Positions 54,059 to 62,731 of a stretch of 64,000 nucleotides of DNA are shown here, one piece after another (the first letter of the stretch is position 1; each line of letters starts with the position of its first letter). This DNA comes from JAHEJX01 sp041605955 (GTDB taxonomy: Bacteria; Actinomycetota; Acidimicrobiia; Spongiisociales; UBA5794), in contig JBFIXI010000005.1 of the NCBI GenBank assembly GCA_041605955.1, positions 1 to 64,000 of the forward strand, written 5' to 3'. The position numbers and the translations under genes were made by a program. Under the pieces are notes generated by a model. It made no database searches and had not been told where the DNA came from. It saw only the letters and a list, made by a program, of their open reading frames with translations.

Positions 54059-54089
54059 AAAGCCCGACGGGCTCTCCCGCCGGGCTTTT
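54059..54089. terminator. Bidirectional intrinsic terminator next to tRNA-Pro
   Basis: AAGCCCG and CGGGCTTTT (54059-54089) form a GC-rich stem, with a short inner hairpin and a T-run on the plus side and a matching run on the minus strand. It lies just 3' of tRNA-Pro on the minus strand and probably ends its transcript. Confidence 0.65.
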
Positions 54090-54093
54090 CTGT

Positions 54094-54166
54094 CGGGACG
54101 GCCGGATTTGAACCGGCGACCTCATCGTCCCGAACGATGCGCGCTACCAAACTGCGCCACGTCCCG
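54094..54166 (-). tRNA. tRNA-Pro (anticodon CGG)
   Basis: Read on the minus strand, a 73-nt cloverleaf begins CGGGACG and ends CGTCCCG (7-bp acceptor stem). The D arm includes GCGCAGTTTGGTAGCGC, the anticodon stem CATCG/CGATG encloses loop TTCGGGA with anticodon CGG, and the T arm is GCCGGTTCAAATCCGGC. CCA is not encoded. It reads CCG proline codons. It begins 9 bp after the stop of the CNNM/CorC gene on the same strand, so it may share its transcript. Confidence 0.97.
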
Positions 54167-54175
54167 CTTCGGGGC

Positions 54176-55441
54176 CTAAACAATACCGCGTGTGGTCAGG
54201 ACCTCAATTCGCAGCCGGCCGATCCGGTTGCGGTTCATCTGCAGCACGGTGAGCTTCACCGCGTCGACGTCGATTTGATCGCCTTCGGCCGGGATACGGC
54301 CGGCGGCGGCCAAGTAGAGACCGCCGACGGTGGAGTAGGGACCAGGGGGAAGCTTGAAGGTCAGCGCCTGTTCCACTTCCTCGAGGTCGATGCGGCCGTC
54401 GGCTACCCAGCTCTGCTCTCCGACCTTGACGAGCGATGGAGTTCCCGGGTCGTATTCGTCCTGTAGCTCGCCGACCAGCTCCGAGATGAGGTCCTTGATC
54501 GTCACCAAGCCCTCGATTCCGCCGTGCTCGTCGAGCACGATCGCCAGCTGAAAGCGTTCCCGACGCATCAGCTGAATGACGCTGAGCACGGACGTCGACT
54601 CGGGTACGTAGTTGGGCGTGCGCAGAATTGCCCGCACCTGATCGGGGTTCGCCTCCGGGTGGATTTGGAGCAAGTCCTTGACGTAGAGCACGCCGGCGAG
54701 CTCATCGAGGTCGGAGCCGATCACCGGATATCGGGAGTGACCCGAGGTTGCTATAGCCTGCCGCGCGCCGTCTGCGGTAACGGGCGTGGTGAGGGTCACT
54801 ATGTCGATCCGCGGCGTCATCACCTCGCGGACCGGTCGGTCCGCCAGATCGAAGAGAGCGTTGATGATCTCACGCTCGACGTCTTCGATCTCGCCCTCCT
54901 CCAGTCCCAGCTGGACCAAGGCGCGTACGTCCTCTTCGGTCACTGCGGCGACGTCGCTGCGGGCCGGCAAACGAAACAGGCGAAACAGGCCACGAGTGAT
55001 GGCGGTGAACATGCGAGCCACGGGTCCCAAGATCCGCGATAGCTGCCATATGATCGGGGCGACCGTGAGGGAGAATCGCTCGGGGTAACGTGTCGCCAAG
55101 CTCTTGGGCGTGATCTCGCCCACTACGAGCACAACCGCCGTCACCACGGCCGTCGCCACCCATGGGCCCCACCTTTCTCCGAGCAGGTTGATGAAGAGGG
55201 TTGTGGCGATGGCGGCGCCGAGTATGTTGACCAGGTTGTTGGCCACCAACAGCGTGCTCAGCAACCGATCGGGATCGGCCACGAGCTGCTGGACCCTTTC
55301 TCCGGCTCGGCCGTGCCCGGTCAGCTGCCGAACCCGTTCCTTGCCGATACCGATGAGCGCGGTCTCGGAACCCGAGAAGAACCCAGAGGCGAGAGCCGCA
55401 CACCCGAGGATGATGATGTAGGTGAGGTTGGTGGCGTTCAC
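54176..55441 (-). CDS. CNNM/CorC (hemolysin-related) membrane protein
   Basis: A 421-residue protein with three parts. An N-terminal DUF21/CNNM membrane domain has SGFFSGSETALIGIGKERV, NNLVNILGAAIATTLF and VVLVVGEITPKSLA. A CBS pair follows (about 205-325: VREVMTPRID, HSRYPVIGSDLDELAGVLYVKDLL, ESTSVLSVIQLMRRER, LVTIKDLISELVGEL). A C-terminal CorC/HlyC transporter-associated domain ends RLRIEVLTT. Family members take part in Mg2+/Na+ or Co2+ handling. The GTG start follows the conserved MNATNLTYIIILGCAALASG. It lies directly upstream of tRNA-Pro. Confidence 0.92.
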   Translation of the reverse strand: MNATNLTYIIILGCAALASGFFSGSETALIGIGKERVRQLTGHGRAGERVQQLVADPDRLLSTLLVANNLVNILGAAIATTLFINLLGERWGPWVATAVVTAVVLVVGEITPKSLATRYPERFSLTVAPIIWQLSRILGPVARMFTAITRGLFRLFRLPARSDVAAVTEEDVRALVQLGLEEGEIEDVEREIINALFDLADRPVREVMTPRIDIVTLTTPVTADGARQAIATSGHSRYPVIGSDLDELAGVLYVKDLLQIHPEANPDQVRAILRTPNYVPESTSVLSVIQLMRRERFQLAIVLDEHGGIEGLVTIKDLISELVGELQDEYDPGTPSLVKVGEQSWVADGRIDLEEVEQALTFKLPPGPYSTVGGLYLAAAGRIPAEGDQIDVDAVKLTVLQMNRNRIGRLRIEVLTTRGIV

Positions 55442-55466
55442 TGGCGTCGCGGCTGCCGGACTCGGC

Positions 55467-55856
55467 TCACTCGGGGTGCTGTGCCATGGTGGAGTGCAGC
55501 GCGCCGGCTACGGCATTCCGTAGCTGATGAGCGGTGAACGGCTTCACCACCCATCCGGCCGCACCGGATCGGCGGGCGAGAAAGTTGTCGGCCGATCGAT
55601 CGAGCAGGAGCACCACCGGCTTAGGCCGCGCTCCGCGCACGGTGGCGTTCTCGCGCACCGCCCGCGCCACCGCCATCCCTCCCATCGAGCCCACTTGAAG
55701 ATCGGCGACAACGATGTCGAAGTCATCATCGACGACGAGGTCGGCCACGGAGCGGGGGTCTTCGTGATCGACCAGCTCGAAGTCCGGTGAAGTCAAGGCG
55801 GCGTGGACGTCGTTTCGAGTCCACACCTCGTCGGCAACCACGAGAACGCGAGTCAT
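55467..55856 (-). CDS. Stand-alone receiver (CheY-like) domain protein
   Basis: ATG 55854-55856 starts MTRVLVVADEVWTRNDVH and gives 129 residues, a single receiver domain without an output domain. The phospho-acceptor Asp is in VVADLQVGSMGG, and the conserved Lys in WVVKPF; the Ser/Thr switch is in LLLDRSAD, and the first acidic pair reads ADE instead of DD. It may be phosphorylated by an orphan kinase elsewhere; the nearest kinase (47.8 kb) is not adjacent. It is divergent from the NfeD gene. Confidence 0.8.
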   Translation of the reverse strand: MTRVLVVADEVWTRNDVHAALTSPDFELVDHEDPRSVADLVVDDDFDIVVADLQVGSMGGMAVARAVRENATVRGARPKPVVLLLDRSADNFLARRSGAAGWVVKPFTAHQLRNAVAGALHSTMAQHPE

Positions 55857-55927
55857 GGCAGTGAGGTTACCTCGCGTCCGTCGGGCCGAACATATGTGGG
55901 CTCGGGACCCAGATAACATCGCACCAG

Positions 55928-57184
55928 ATGCATCGCCTCATTCCCGTAGCTCTGCTGGCCGGTATCACCGTGCTGCAATTGGCGGTTGGTGGTGTGCAGG
56001 CGCAGCCGGCGGCGGGCCCGGTGATCGTGGCCGACGTCCGCGGCCCCCTCGACCAACGCGCTCTCGACTTCCTCACCGCGACGGTGATGACATCCGACGC
56101 GCAGCTGGTGGTCATTCAGATGAACAACCCGGGGATCTCTTCGGGTGACCCGGCGGCTCTGTATGACGCCATTTCCCGCAGCTCGACCCCGATTGCCGTA
56201 TGGGTGGGGCCGGCTGGGGCAGTGGCTTACGGAGGGGCCGGTCAGGTGCTCTTGGTGGCGGACGCCACCGGGGCAGCCCCGGGAACCTCGGTCGGGTATC
56301 TGGAGCCGGTGGTGGCAGATGCCAACGTCACCGGCGTTGCCTCGGCCGCTTCCCGACAACATGCGGCTGCCATGGATGAGTCGTTACCGGTGACGGCTGA
56401 TGAAGCACCGCCGCTCATCGACGAGATCGTCCCGACCATCGGTCAGTTCATCGCGTCACTCGATGGCCGCACTCTGCGTGGGGTGTCTCTCGAGACGGCG
56501 CGTCAGATCACTGCGGAGGACGGATCTGTGGTAACGGTTCCCTCCGTAGAGGTGCGCTTCGTCAAGCCCGGGCTGTTCACCCGGTTCCTGCGGCTGGCGA
56601 GTCGTCCCGAAGCCGCCTTCTTCTTCCTGCTGGCTGGGATCGCAGTCGCGACTTTCGAGTTCTATGCAGCCGGCGCCGGGGTGGCCGCCGCCGTCGGCGC
56701 GCTCAGCCTCTTCCTTGCCGGGTACGGATGGGCGACTCTTCCCATGAACTGGGTCGCAGTCGGTGTCGCCCTGGTCGGGCTGCTGCTCTACACCTGGGAC
56801 TTCCAGCAACAGCGCCTTGGGTGGAGAAGTGTGGTCGGGACGATCGCTCTGGTGGCAGGTGGCCTCTTCTATACCCAGGCGGGTCCGCAGTATCGGCCGG
56901 CATGGTGGGGCGTTGTCCTGACCGTTGTCGGCATCGCCCTCTTCTATGGCTTTGCGCTGACCACGGTCGTGCGCGCTCGGTTCTCGACTCTGACGATCGG
57001 TCGCGAGTACCTGATCGGCAAGCTGGGTACCGCAGAGACAGACTTCGATCCGGAAGGCGTCGTCGTGGTCGACGGCGCCAGGTGGCGAGCCCGTTCCCAC
57101 CGCGCTGCTGGGTTGAGGCCGGGTGACCCAATCCAGGTTCGCGAAGTGAGCGGCATCCTGCTCGAAGTAGGGCCTCCCGATTGA
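55928..57184 (+). CDS. NfeD/ClpP-class membrane protein lacking catalytic Ser and Lys
   Basis: A 418-residue NfeD-type protein. A signal peptide (IPVALLAGITVLQLAVG) precedes a Clp-like domain, PVIVADVRGPLD to about residue 190. It retains the fold pattern VVIQMNNPGISSGDPAALYDAI and APGTSVGYLEPVV, but the active serine position (normally ASAG) reads YGGAG and no Lys lies at the expected dyad site. Four to five membrane helices follow (about 215-330), then a C-terminal NfeD OB-fold domain (GREYLIGKLGTAETDFDPEGVVVVDGARWRARS). Active homologues cleave stomatin-like proteins; this one likely acts as a membrane scaffold. It is followed by whiB. Confidence 0.85.
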   Translation: MHRLIPVALLAGITVLQLAVGGVQAQPAAGPVIVADVRGPLDQRALDFLTATVMTSDAQLVVIQMNNPGISSGDPAALYDAISRSSTPIAVWVGPAGAVAYGGAGQVLLVADATGAAPGTSVGYLEPVVADANVTGVASAASRQHAAAMDESLPVTADEAPPLIDEIVPTIGQFIASLDGRTLRGVSLETARQITAEDGSVVTVPSVEVRFVKPGLFTRFLRLASRPEAAFFFLLAGIAVATFEFYAAGAGVAAAVGALSLFLAGYGWATLPMNWVAVGVALVGLLLYTWDFQQQRLGWRSVVGTIALVAGGLFYTQAGPQYRPAWWGVVLTVVGIALFYGFALTTVVRARFSTLTIGREYLIGKLGTAETDFDPEGVVVVDGARWRARSHRAAGLRPGDPIQVREVSGILLEVGPPD

Positions 57185-57234
57185 CCCACCTTTGGGTGTT
57201 CGCGAGTAGCAAGCACTACTTGCCAATATTTCCC

Positions 57235-57263
57235 TTGTCTCACCTGCCAAGGACGGCTAGCTT
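57235..57263 (+). promoter_or_regulatory. Putative promoter of whiB
   Basis: TTGTCT (57235-57240), a 17-bp spacer and TAGCTT (57258-57263) resemble -35 and -10 elements; the whiB start is 40 bp downstream. A small inverted repeat, GCAAG-CACTA-CTTGC, lies just upstream and could be an operator. The hexamers are weak matches, so the call is tentative. Confidence 0.35.
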
Positions 57264-57302
57264 CCAGCGACGCTGACTCGCAGGCATTTGGAGGAGGGCA
57301 CT

Positions 57303-57560
57303 GTGATCGCACTCGACAGGACTTGGCAGCCGGTTGCGCTTTGCAGCGGCAATCATTCCCATCTGTTCTTCCCGCCGAGCACCTCGGAGCGCAAGGACGA
57401 GCGGGAGAGGAGAGAGGCGAGGGCCAAGTCGATCTGTCAGATCTGCCCGGTTCGCAAGCCATGCCTGGAGTACGCCACCGAGATCCGTGAACCCTATGGG
57501 ATCTGGGGAGGCCTGACCGAGGCCGAACGACGCCAGCTCATCGCTGCGGCGAGCGTCTGA
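57303..57560 (+). CDS. WhiB-family [4Fe-4S] transcriptional regulator
   Basis: GTG 57303, with GGAGGAGGG just before it, starts an 85-residue WhiB-like protein; an in-frame TTG five codons earlier lies in the ribosome site. The four cluster-ligating Cys are at about 14, 45, 48 and 54 (C-x30-C-x2-C-x5-C), within CSGNHS, ICQICPVRKPC. The family turn GIWGGLTEAERR follows. WhiB proteins bind sigma factor A and regulate development, redox response or antibiotic tolerance in Actinobacteria. Its tail overlaps the 3' end of selB. It is one of the strongest lineage markers in the window. Confidence 0.93.
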   Translation: MIALDRTWQPVALCSGNHSHLFFPPSTSERKDERERREARAKSICQICPVRKPCLEYATEIREPYGIWGGLTEAERRQLIAAASV

Positions 57561-59325
57561 GCGTTCGCACGTCGCCACGACGCGACGTCCACCCCTCATT
57601 GTCCAGCCATTCGAGCAGCGGGACGGCTTGTCGGCGGCTGATGCCCATTTGATCCCGGAATTCGGCAACGGTGAACTCGGCGGGCAGCTCGCCGAGCCTC
57701 TCCACGATCTCGGTCAGCTGCTCGGGAAGGTATACGAGATCCTCGGCAATGCGTGTCAAGCGCCCGGTCCGCACCGCGGCGTGCATCAGCTCCGGACGCA
57801 GCCCGAGATCCTTGGCCCGAGGAGCCGCCAGGCCCGAGGCCCGTAGCTGGTCGCCGGCGGCCTGCCACGCCTCTTCGTCGACGGGGCTCCACTCAGCGCC
57901 GTGGGTAGCCGTCCGGACGGTGGCACCATCGTCAACGAGATCCTCCCGCTGCGCCAGAACCGCGTCGAGCAGAGCGGGTTCCAATCCTTGGCTCGATGCC
58001 AGGGTCGCCTTGGGGATTCCGGGGCGTAGCGGATTGGCTTCGTGGAAGGTACGGACGGCGGAGGCGATCGAATCGGCGGCAGCGGCCGCCCGATCGGGTT
58101 GCATCGCTTGAGCACTACCCAGCAAGGCCCCAGCAGGACGCCCCCCGCGGCTGTCGATCTCCAGCTCATCGATGGCGGCTACGCCGCGCACCTCCAACAG
58201 AGCGGTGGCCAGTACGTCCGGGCCCCCAGCCAACGTAGGGCGCAGCACTCTGGCGGCATGAGACAGGTCGGCCGCGTTGCGGCCCGCCGGTCGCGGGTCG
58301 AGCACCCTGCCGCCGCCGACGATTGCCCGTCGGCCCGTCTCGCGCAGGATGTACCGATCGCCGCATGCCAGGGGGATGGTTGCCGCCGATGTGATTAGCA
58401 GCGTGGCGCCGTCGATGGCGCGCACCTTTACCGGCCACGCGCCGCTGCCGGCGTGAAGTTGGTAGGCCCCGCGGTCGGTGATCTCATCGACCCCGCGCAC
58501 TGGACGTCCCGAGGCGAGGAAGCGGTTCGAGGAAGCCGCCCGACCGGGCAGAGTCAACAGCGCCCCCCGCGCCACTGCGTCCCTTTCCAGGCCGGCCAGG
58601 TTGGCGGCTACCCGTGATCCGGGTCGGGCACTTGCCAGCTCGGTCTCGTGGCTTTGCAGGCTGCGGATCCGGGCCGGGTGGGGCCCGGGCCACAGCTCGA
58701 CCAGCTGGCCGGCGCTGAGTACCCCGTCGAGCAACGTCCCGGTGACCACGACGCCGGCGCCGGCGATCACGAAGCTGCGGTCGATCCACAGCCGGGGCCA
58801 ACCGATGTCCGGCGGCTCGCCGGCGGCGTCGAGTGCTTCCGCCAGCCTGGCTCGGAGCTCATCGAGGCCCGCGCCGCTGATGGCCGAGACGGCGACGACC
58901 GGCCAGGCGGCCAGCGTGGTGCCCGCCACCTGTTCTTCGATTTCGAGCTCGGCGAGCTGGGTCGTCTCTTCGTCGGCGAGATCTGTCCGGGTCAACGCGA
59001 TCACGCCGTGATGCACCTCGAGCAGATCGAGAACCGCCATGTGCTCCTCGGACTGGGGCATCCAGCCCTCGTCGGCGGCCACTACGAAGAGCGCGACGTC
59101 CAAGCCACCGACGCCGGCGAGCATATTCTTGATGAATCGCTCGTGGCCGGGCACGTCGACGAATCCGACGGCACGATCCCCAATCTCGGTCCAAGCAAAC
59201 CCGAGGTCGATCGTCAGCCCCCGGTCCTTCTCCTCCTGCCATCTGTCGGGATCGCGCCCCGTCAGGGCATGGACCAGGGTGGATTTGCCGTGGTCGACGT
59301 GGCCGGCGGTGGCGATGATCGGCAT
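57538..59325 (-). CDS. selB: Selenocysteine-specific elongation factor
   Basis: GTPase of 595 residues that delivers Sec-tRNA to the ribosome at UGA codons with a SECIS element. The G domain has GHVDHGKST, DPDRWQEEKDRGLTIDLGF (switch I), DVPGHERFIKNM and TRTDLAD (NKxD-equivalent), followed by beta-barrel domains and the C-terminal winged-helix tail (ELPAEFTVAEFRDQMGISRRQAVPLLEWLDNEGW) that recognises SECIS RNA. It sits 41 bp downstream of selA on the same strand. Its end overlaps whiB by 23 bp, tail to tail. Confidence 0.95.
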   Translation of the reverse strand: MPIIATAGHVDHGKSTLVHALTGRDPDRWQEEKDRGLTIDLGFAWTEIGDRAVGFVDVPGHERFIKNMLAGVGGLDVALFVVAADEGWMPQSEEHMAVLDLLEVHHGVIALTRTDLADEETTQLAELEIEEQVAGTTLAAWPVVAVSAISGAGLDELRARLAEALDAAGEPPDIGWPRLWIDRSFVIAGAGVVVTGTLLDGVLSAGQLVELWPGPHPARIRSLQSHETELASARPGSRVAANLAGLERDAVARGALLTLPGRAASSNRFLASGRPVRGVDEITDRGAYQLHAGSGAWPVKVRAIDGATLLITSAATIPLACGDRYILRETGRRAIVGGGRVLDPRPAGRNAADLSHAARVLRPTLAGGPDVLATALLEVRGVAAIDELEIDSRGGRPAGALLGSAQAMQPDRAAAAADSIASAVRTFHEANPLRPGIPKATLASSQGLEPALLDAVLAQREDLVDDGATVRTATHGAEWSPVDEEAWQAAGDQLRASGLAAPRAKDLGLRPELMHAAVRTGRLTRIAEDLVYLPEQLTEIVERLGELPAEFTVAEFRDQMGISRRQAVPLLEWLDNEGWTSRRGDVRTLRRSPQR

Positions 59326-59366
59326 ACGTCAGGTGAGGGTCGGGCCGCAGGTGGGCGGAGCGGCGT

Positions 59367-60722
59367 TCACGACGCCTCGATCAGGCCGGCCGTGATCAGT
59401 TCGGCGAGATACGCGTCGTGCTCTACGGGCACTGTGCGCAGATCGATCTCGAGCGACCCCTCCTTGCGCCGGGCTAGGACCGGGGGGCTGGCCGCTATCA
59501 GAACCGGCCACAGCGCGTCGGCCTTGCCCTCGATCCGCACTGCGGGCGAAGAGATGACCTCCCCAGGCACCGACCCGGCCCCGGGTACCGAGGCCCCCTC
59601 GACTACCTGAGCCGGCGGGCCGATGTGCCCGGCCAGAGCAGCAGAGCGTGACTCGAGCTCTGCCCGATCCATGGTGGCCATCGCCCAGAAGGGGATCCGC
59701 GCCGCCTCACCGGCTGCGTATGCCTCGAGCGTCGCCACCAACGCGGTTTGTGTAGGGCCGTCGAGCCGCAGCGCGCGAGCGATCGGGTGGCGCTTGATGA
59801 CGTCGATGTGGCGGGCGGCGCCAACGATGATGCCCGCCTGGGGACCACCCAACAGCTTGTCGCCGCTGAACAGCACAACGGAGGCGCCGGCCTCGAGTGT
59901 CTGTCGGGCGCCGGGCTCCCCAGCCAGCCAGGCTGGCGGTGGTCCACCCAGCCACGGCGTTCGCTCATCGAGCAGACCCGACCCGATGTCGGCGATGAAG
60001 GGGATCCCGGCGTCTGCGGCCAGCTCCGCGAGCTCTCCGTAGCCAACCTCTGCGGTGAATCCCTCCACCCGGTAGTTGGACGGGTGGACTTTGAGGATGG
60101 CGGCGGCGCCGGCGAGGGCAGCTTGGTAATCGGAGAGGCGGGTCCGGTTGGTGGTGCCCACCTCGACGAGCGTTGCTCCCGACGACGCCATCAGGTCGGG
60201 AAGCCGAAAGCTGCCACCGATCTCGATCAGCTCGCCGCGCGATACCAGCACCGGCTTACCCCCGGCCAGCGCCGCCAGGGAAAGTAGCAGCGCTCCGGCG
60301 TTGTTGTTGACCACTGTGGCGCTTTCGGCACCGACCAAGGCTTCCAGCAGCCGGGCGACGTATGCGCCTCGTCCGCCGCGGCTTCCCGTGCTCAGGTCGA
60401 TCTCGAGGTTCGTGTATGCGACGGCATGATCCGCAGATTCGGCCGCGGCCGCGGGGGGCAGCGGAGCTCGCCCGAGATTGGTGTGCAGCAGCACCCCGGT
60501 GGCGTTGATCACGCTCCGCGGCCGCGTGGCGGCCAATGGCCCCAGCTCCTCCAAGGCGAGTTGTTCGGGGTCGGCTGCCTCACCGCGCCGAATCGCGGTG
60601 CGTGCCGCCTCAATGGCTCGCCGCGCTGCGGCGATGACGAGAGCCGAGGGGAGAGGGTATGGCAGCTCGGATGCCAGGGCGGCGGCGAGACTGTCGACTC
60701 CGGGGAGGTCGCGCAGTTCCAT
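59367..60722 (-). CDS. selA: L-seryl-tRNA(Sec) selenium transferase
   Basis: PLP enzyme, 451 residues, that converts seryl-tRNA(Sec) to selenocysteyl-tRNA(Sec) with selenophosphate. Marks are RSVINATGVLLHTNLGRAPL, YTNLEIDLSTGSRGGRGAYV, VVNNNAGALLLSLAALAGGKPVLVSRGELIEIGGSFRLPDLM, and the Schiff-base Lys in LFSGDKLLGGPQAG. N- and C-terminal parts match bacterial SelA length. It precedes selB in a two-gene unit. No selD or tRNA-Sec gene is visible in the window. Confidence 0.95.
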   Translation of the reverse strand: MELRDLPGVDSLAAALASELPYPLPSALVIAAARRAIEAARTAIRRGEAADPEQLALEELGPLAATRPRSVINATGVLLHTNLGRAPLPPAAAAESADHAVAYTNLEIDLSTGSRGGRGAYVARLLEALVGAESATVVNNNAGALLLSLAALAGGKPVLVSRGELIEIGGSFRLPDLMASSGATLVEVGTTNRTRLSDYQAALAGAAAILKVHPSNYRVEGFTAEVGYGELAELAADAGIPFIADIGSGLLDERTPWLGGPPPAWLAGEPGARQTLEAGASVVLFSGDKLLGGPQAGIIVGAARHIDVIKRHPIARALRLDGPTQTALVATLEAYAAGEAARIPFWAMATMDRAELESRSAALAGHIGPPAQVVEGASVPGAGSVPGEVISSPAVRIEGKADALWPVLIAASPPVLARRKEGSLEIDLRTVPVEHDAYLAELITAGLIEAS

Positions 60723-60758
60723 GTGGCGCAGACTACCTGCGTGGTTATCCTCACCTTC

Positions 60759-61154
60759 ATGCGAGCCGTACCTTGGCTTTTTGTTGCGTTCTTGGTCACG
60801 CCCATCGTCGAGATCGCGCTATTCATCACGGTGGGCGATCGGATCGGCCTGGGCCCGACATTGGCGGTGGTGATCCTCACCGCATTGCTCGGCGCCTCCC
60901 TGGTCTCGCGCCAGGGCCATGCCGAGTTGTCGGCCCTCCAGGCATCTGTGGCCCAAGGGGTGGTGCCGACCAAGGAGCTGGCGCACGGTGCCATGATTCT
61001 GGTCGCCGGCGCGCTGCTGCTGACGCCGGGCTTCCTCACCGATGCGATCGGATTTTCGCTGCTCGTACCACGAGTCCGTGAGGTGGTCAGACGTTGGTTC
61101 GCTGGCCGCTACGGCCGGGGCCCGGTCACGATCCGCGAGCACATTCGCGAGTAA
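60759..61154 (+). CDS. FxsA-family membrane protein
   Basis: ATG 60759 starts MRAVPWLFVAFLVTPIVEIALFI; the longer open frame upstream overlaps selA and is shadow. The 131-residue product matches FxsA-family proteins: first helix with PIVEI, second segment LAVVILTALLGASLVSRQG, a short helix LSALQASVAQGVVPTKEL and a third membrane stretch ILVAGALLLTPGFLTDAIGFSLLVP, then a basic tail. The E. coli FxsA protects against F-plasmid exclusion by phage T7 when overexpressed; its normal role is unknown. It heads a rightward cluster with a NUDIX hydrolase, MBL hydrolase and M23 peptidase. Confidence 0.9.
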   Translation: MRAVPWLFVAFLVTPIVEIALFITVGDRIGLGPTLAVVILTALLGASLVSRQGHAELSALQASVAQGVVPTKELAHGAMILVAGALLLTPGFLTDAIGFSLLVPRVREVVRRWFAGRYGRGPVTIREHIRE

Positions 61155-61159
61155 GCCCA

Positions 61160-61945
61160 GTGTCCACTCCAGCAACCCCGCGACCGTCGGCCACGATCTG
61201 CCTGCTGCGAGACGGCCGCGCCGGTATGGAGGTGATGATGGGCAAACGCAGCTCGACTGCGAAGTTCATGGCGGACGCTTGGGTCTTCCCCGGCGGTCGT
61301 GTCGATGTTGTCGATCGGGCCCGTGCTTTCGAGCTGGTGCAGGGCGACAACGACCCCGCGCAGCTGCCGTGGATCCTCACCGCCCTGCGCGAGACAGTGG
61401 AGGAGGCCGGCGTTTGGCTCACAGCGCCGCCGCGCGTCGAGCCGCTGGGAGATCGTGAGGTCTACGCGGTTCTCGATGCCGCCGACGAAGCCTTCCATGC
61501 CGACGCGCGCTACTTCGCCAACTGGGTGACGCCCGCCGACCTCCCGGTGCGCTACGACGCCAGGTTCTTTGCGACCGTGGTGGCCGGCACGATCGAACCG
61601 ATACCGGACATGATCGAGATCGAACGGGCCGAATGGGTGCGGCCGCAGGACGCCATTCTGCGGGCGGCGCGTCGCGAATGGCTCATCCCATTTCCCACCC
61701 ATATCACTCTCGAGCAGCTTGCCAAGGAGGAGTCGGCAGCCGAATTCATGGCGAGCGCCCTGGACGTCGAGATCGACAAGATCCAGCCGCGAATCCGCAT
61801 CGAAGACGACGGCTCGCTGCGTGTGGTCATGCCGGGAGAGCCCGGCTTCGACGAGCTGCCGGAGGCGACCGGGGAGTTCGAGGCTCTGGCCCAGGCCGCC
61901 CGCAAGTCGAGGGACACTCGGCAGACGATCGCGGAGATCGAGTAG
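61160..61945 (+). CDS. NUDIX hydrolase
   Basis: GTG 61160 gives a 261-residue NUDIX protein; an upstream extension overlaps fxsA. The N-terminal strand is SATICLLRDGRAGMEVMMGKR, with VFPGGRVDVVD at the substrate loop. The Nudix helix is split by an insertion but keeps RETVEEAGVW. The C-terminal half has ANWVTPADLPVRYDARFFATVV, the pattern of CoA/nucleoside-diphosphate Nudix enzymes of the NUDT19-like group. It may hydrolyse CoA or ADP-ribose derivatives; the substrate is not certain. It is directly followed by the MBL gene (adjacent stop and start). Confidence 0.88.
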   Translation: MSTPATPRPSATICLLRDGRAGMEVMMGKRSSTAKFMADAWVFPGGRVDVVDRARAFELVQGDNDPAQLPWILTALRETVEEAGVWLTAPPRVEPLGDREVYAVLDAADEAFHADARYFANWVTPADLPVRYDARFFATVVAGTIEPIPDMIEIERAEWVRPQDAILRAARREWLIPFPTHITLEQLAKEESAAEFMASALDVEIDKIQPRIRIEDDGSLRVVMPGEPGFDELPEATGEFEALAQAARKSRDTRQTIAEIE

Positions 61946-62731
61946 ATGGAGATCGTCCGCGTCCTCGCGCCCAACCCCGGTCCGTATACAGGCACCGGCA
62001 CTAATACCTACTTGATCCATGACGGCGCGGCGGCGGCGATCATCGACCCGGGCCCCATCATCGGTCGCCACGCCGATGCCATCGTGGCGGCCCTCGGCGA
62101 GCTCGAACCGGTCGCCGTGATTGTGACTCACAATCACCCGGATCACGCCCCGCTGGCCAACCCGCTCGCCGCTCGCCTCGACGTGGCCGCATACGGTTTC
62201 GCTCCCGGGCCGACCTTCACTCCCGACCTGATGCTCGCCGATGGCGATGCCGTTGCGGTCGGCTCGACCGCGCTGGTGGCGGTCCACACCCCGGGGCACA
62301 GCTGGGACCACCTGTGCTTTCTCGCCGGCACCGAGCTATTCACCGGAGATCACATCATGGGTGGCTCCTCGGTGATCATCGAGGATGCCGCCGCCTACTT
62401 CGACAGCCTCAACCGAGTCGCCGCGCTGGGTGCCGAGCGGCTCCGGCCCGGACATGGCGACGTGATCGAGGACGCCGCCGAGGCGGTGCAGGCTTACATC
62501 GCTCATCGGCGGGAGCGGGAGCAACAGATCGTGGAGGCCGTCGCCGATGGAGCCCACTCAATTCAGGCGATCACGGAGGCCGTGTACGCCGGCACCGACC
62601 CGGCGCTGCTGCCGGCGGCGGTCGCCCAAGTGCGGGTGCAGCTAGAGAAACTGCATGCTGAGAACCGCGTTTCATTGCAGGACTGGTCGATCGGCGGCAC
62701 GGATCGAGTTCTGCCCGAAGAAGGGGTCTGA
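61946..62731 (+). CDS. Metallo-beta-lactamase-fold hydrolase (LACTB2-like)
   Basis: A 261-residue MBL-fold hydrolase with the order of motifs seen in LACTB2/ribonuclease-like or hydroxyacylglutathione hydrolase-like proteins: TGTGTNTYLIHDG, THNHPDHAPLANPLAARL (metal HxHxDH), HTPGHSWDHLCFL, FTGDHIMGGSSVI (bridging Asp) and RPGHGDVIED (His). The C-terminal about 70 residues form a winged-helix-like tail (REREQQIVEAVADGAHSIQAITEAVYA), characteristic of the LACTB2 group. It could be an RNase or esterase. It abuts the NUDIX stop and the M23 start. Confidence 0.88.
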   Translation: MEIVRVLAPNPGPYTGTGTNTYLIHDGAAAAIIDPGPIIGRHADAIVAALGELEPVAVIVTHNHPDHAPLANPLAARLDVAAYGFAPGPTFTPDLMLADGDAVAVGSTALVAVHTPGHSWDHLCFLAGTELFTGDHIMGGSSVIIEDAAAYFDSLNRVAALGAERLRPGHGDVIEDAAEAVQAYIAHRREREQQIVEAVADGAHSIQAITEAVYAGTDPALLPAAVAQVRVQLEKLHAENRVSLQDWSIGGTDRVLPEEGV

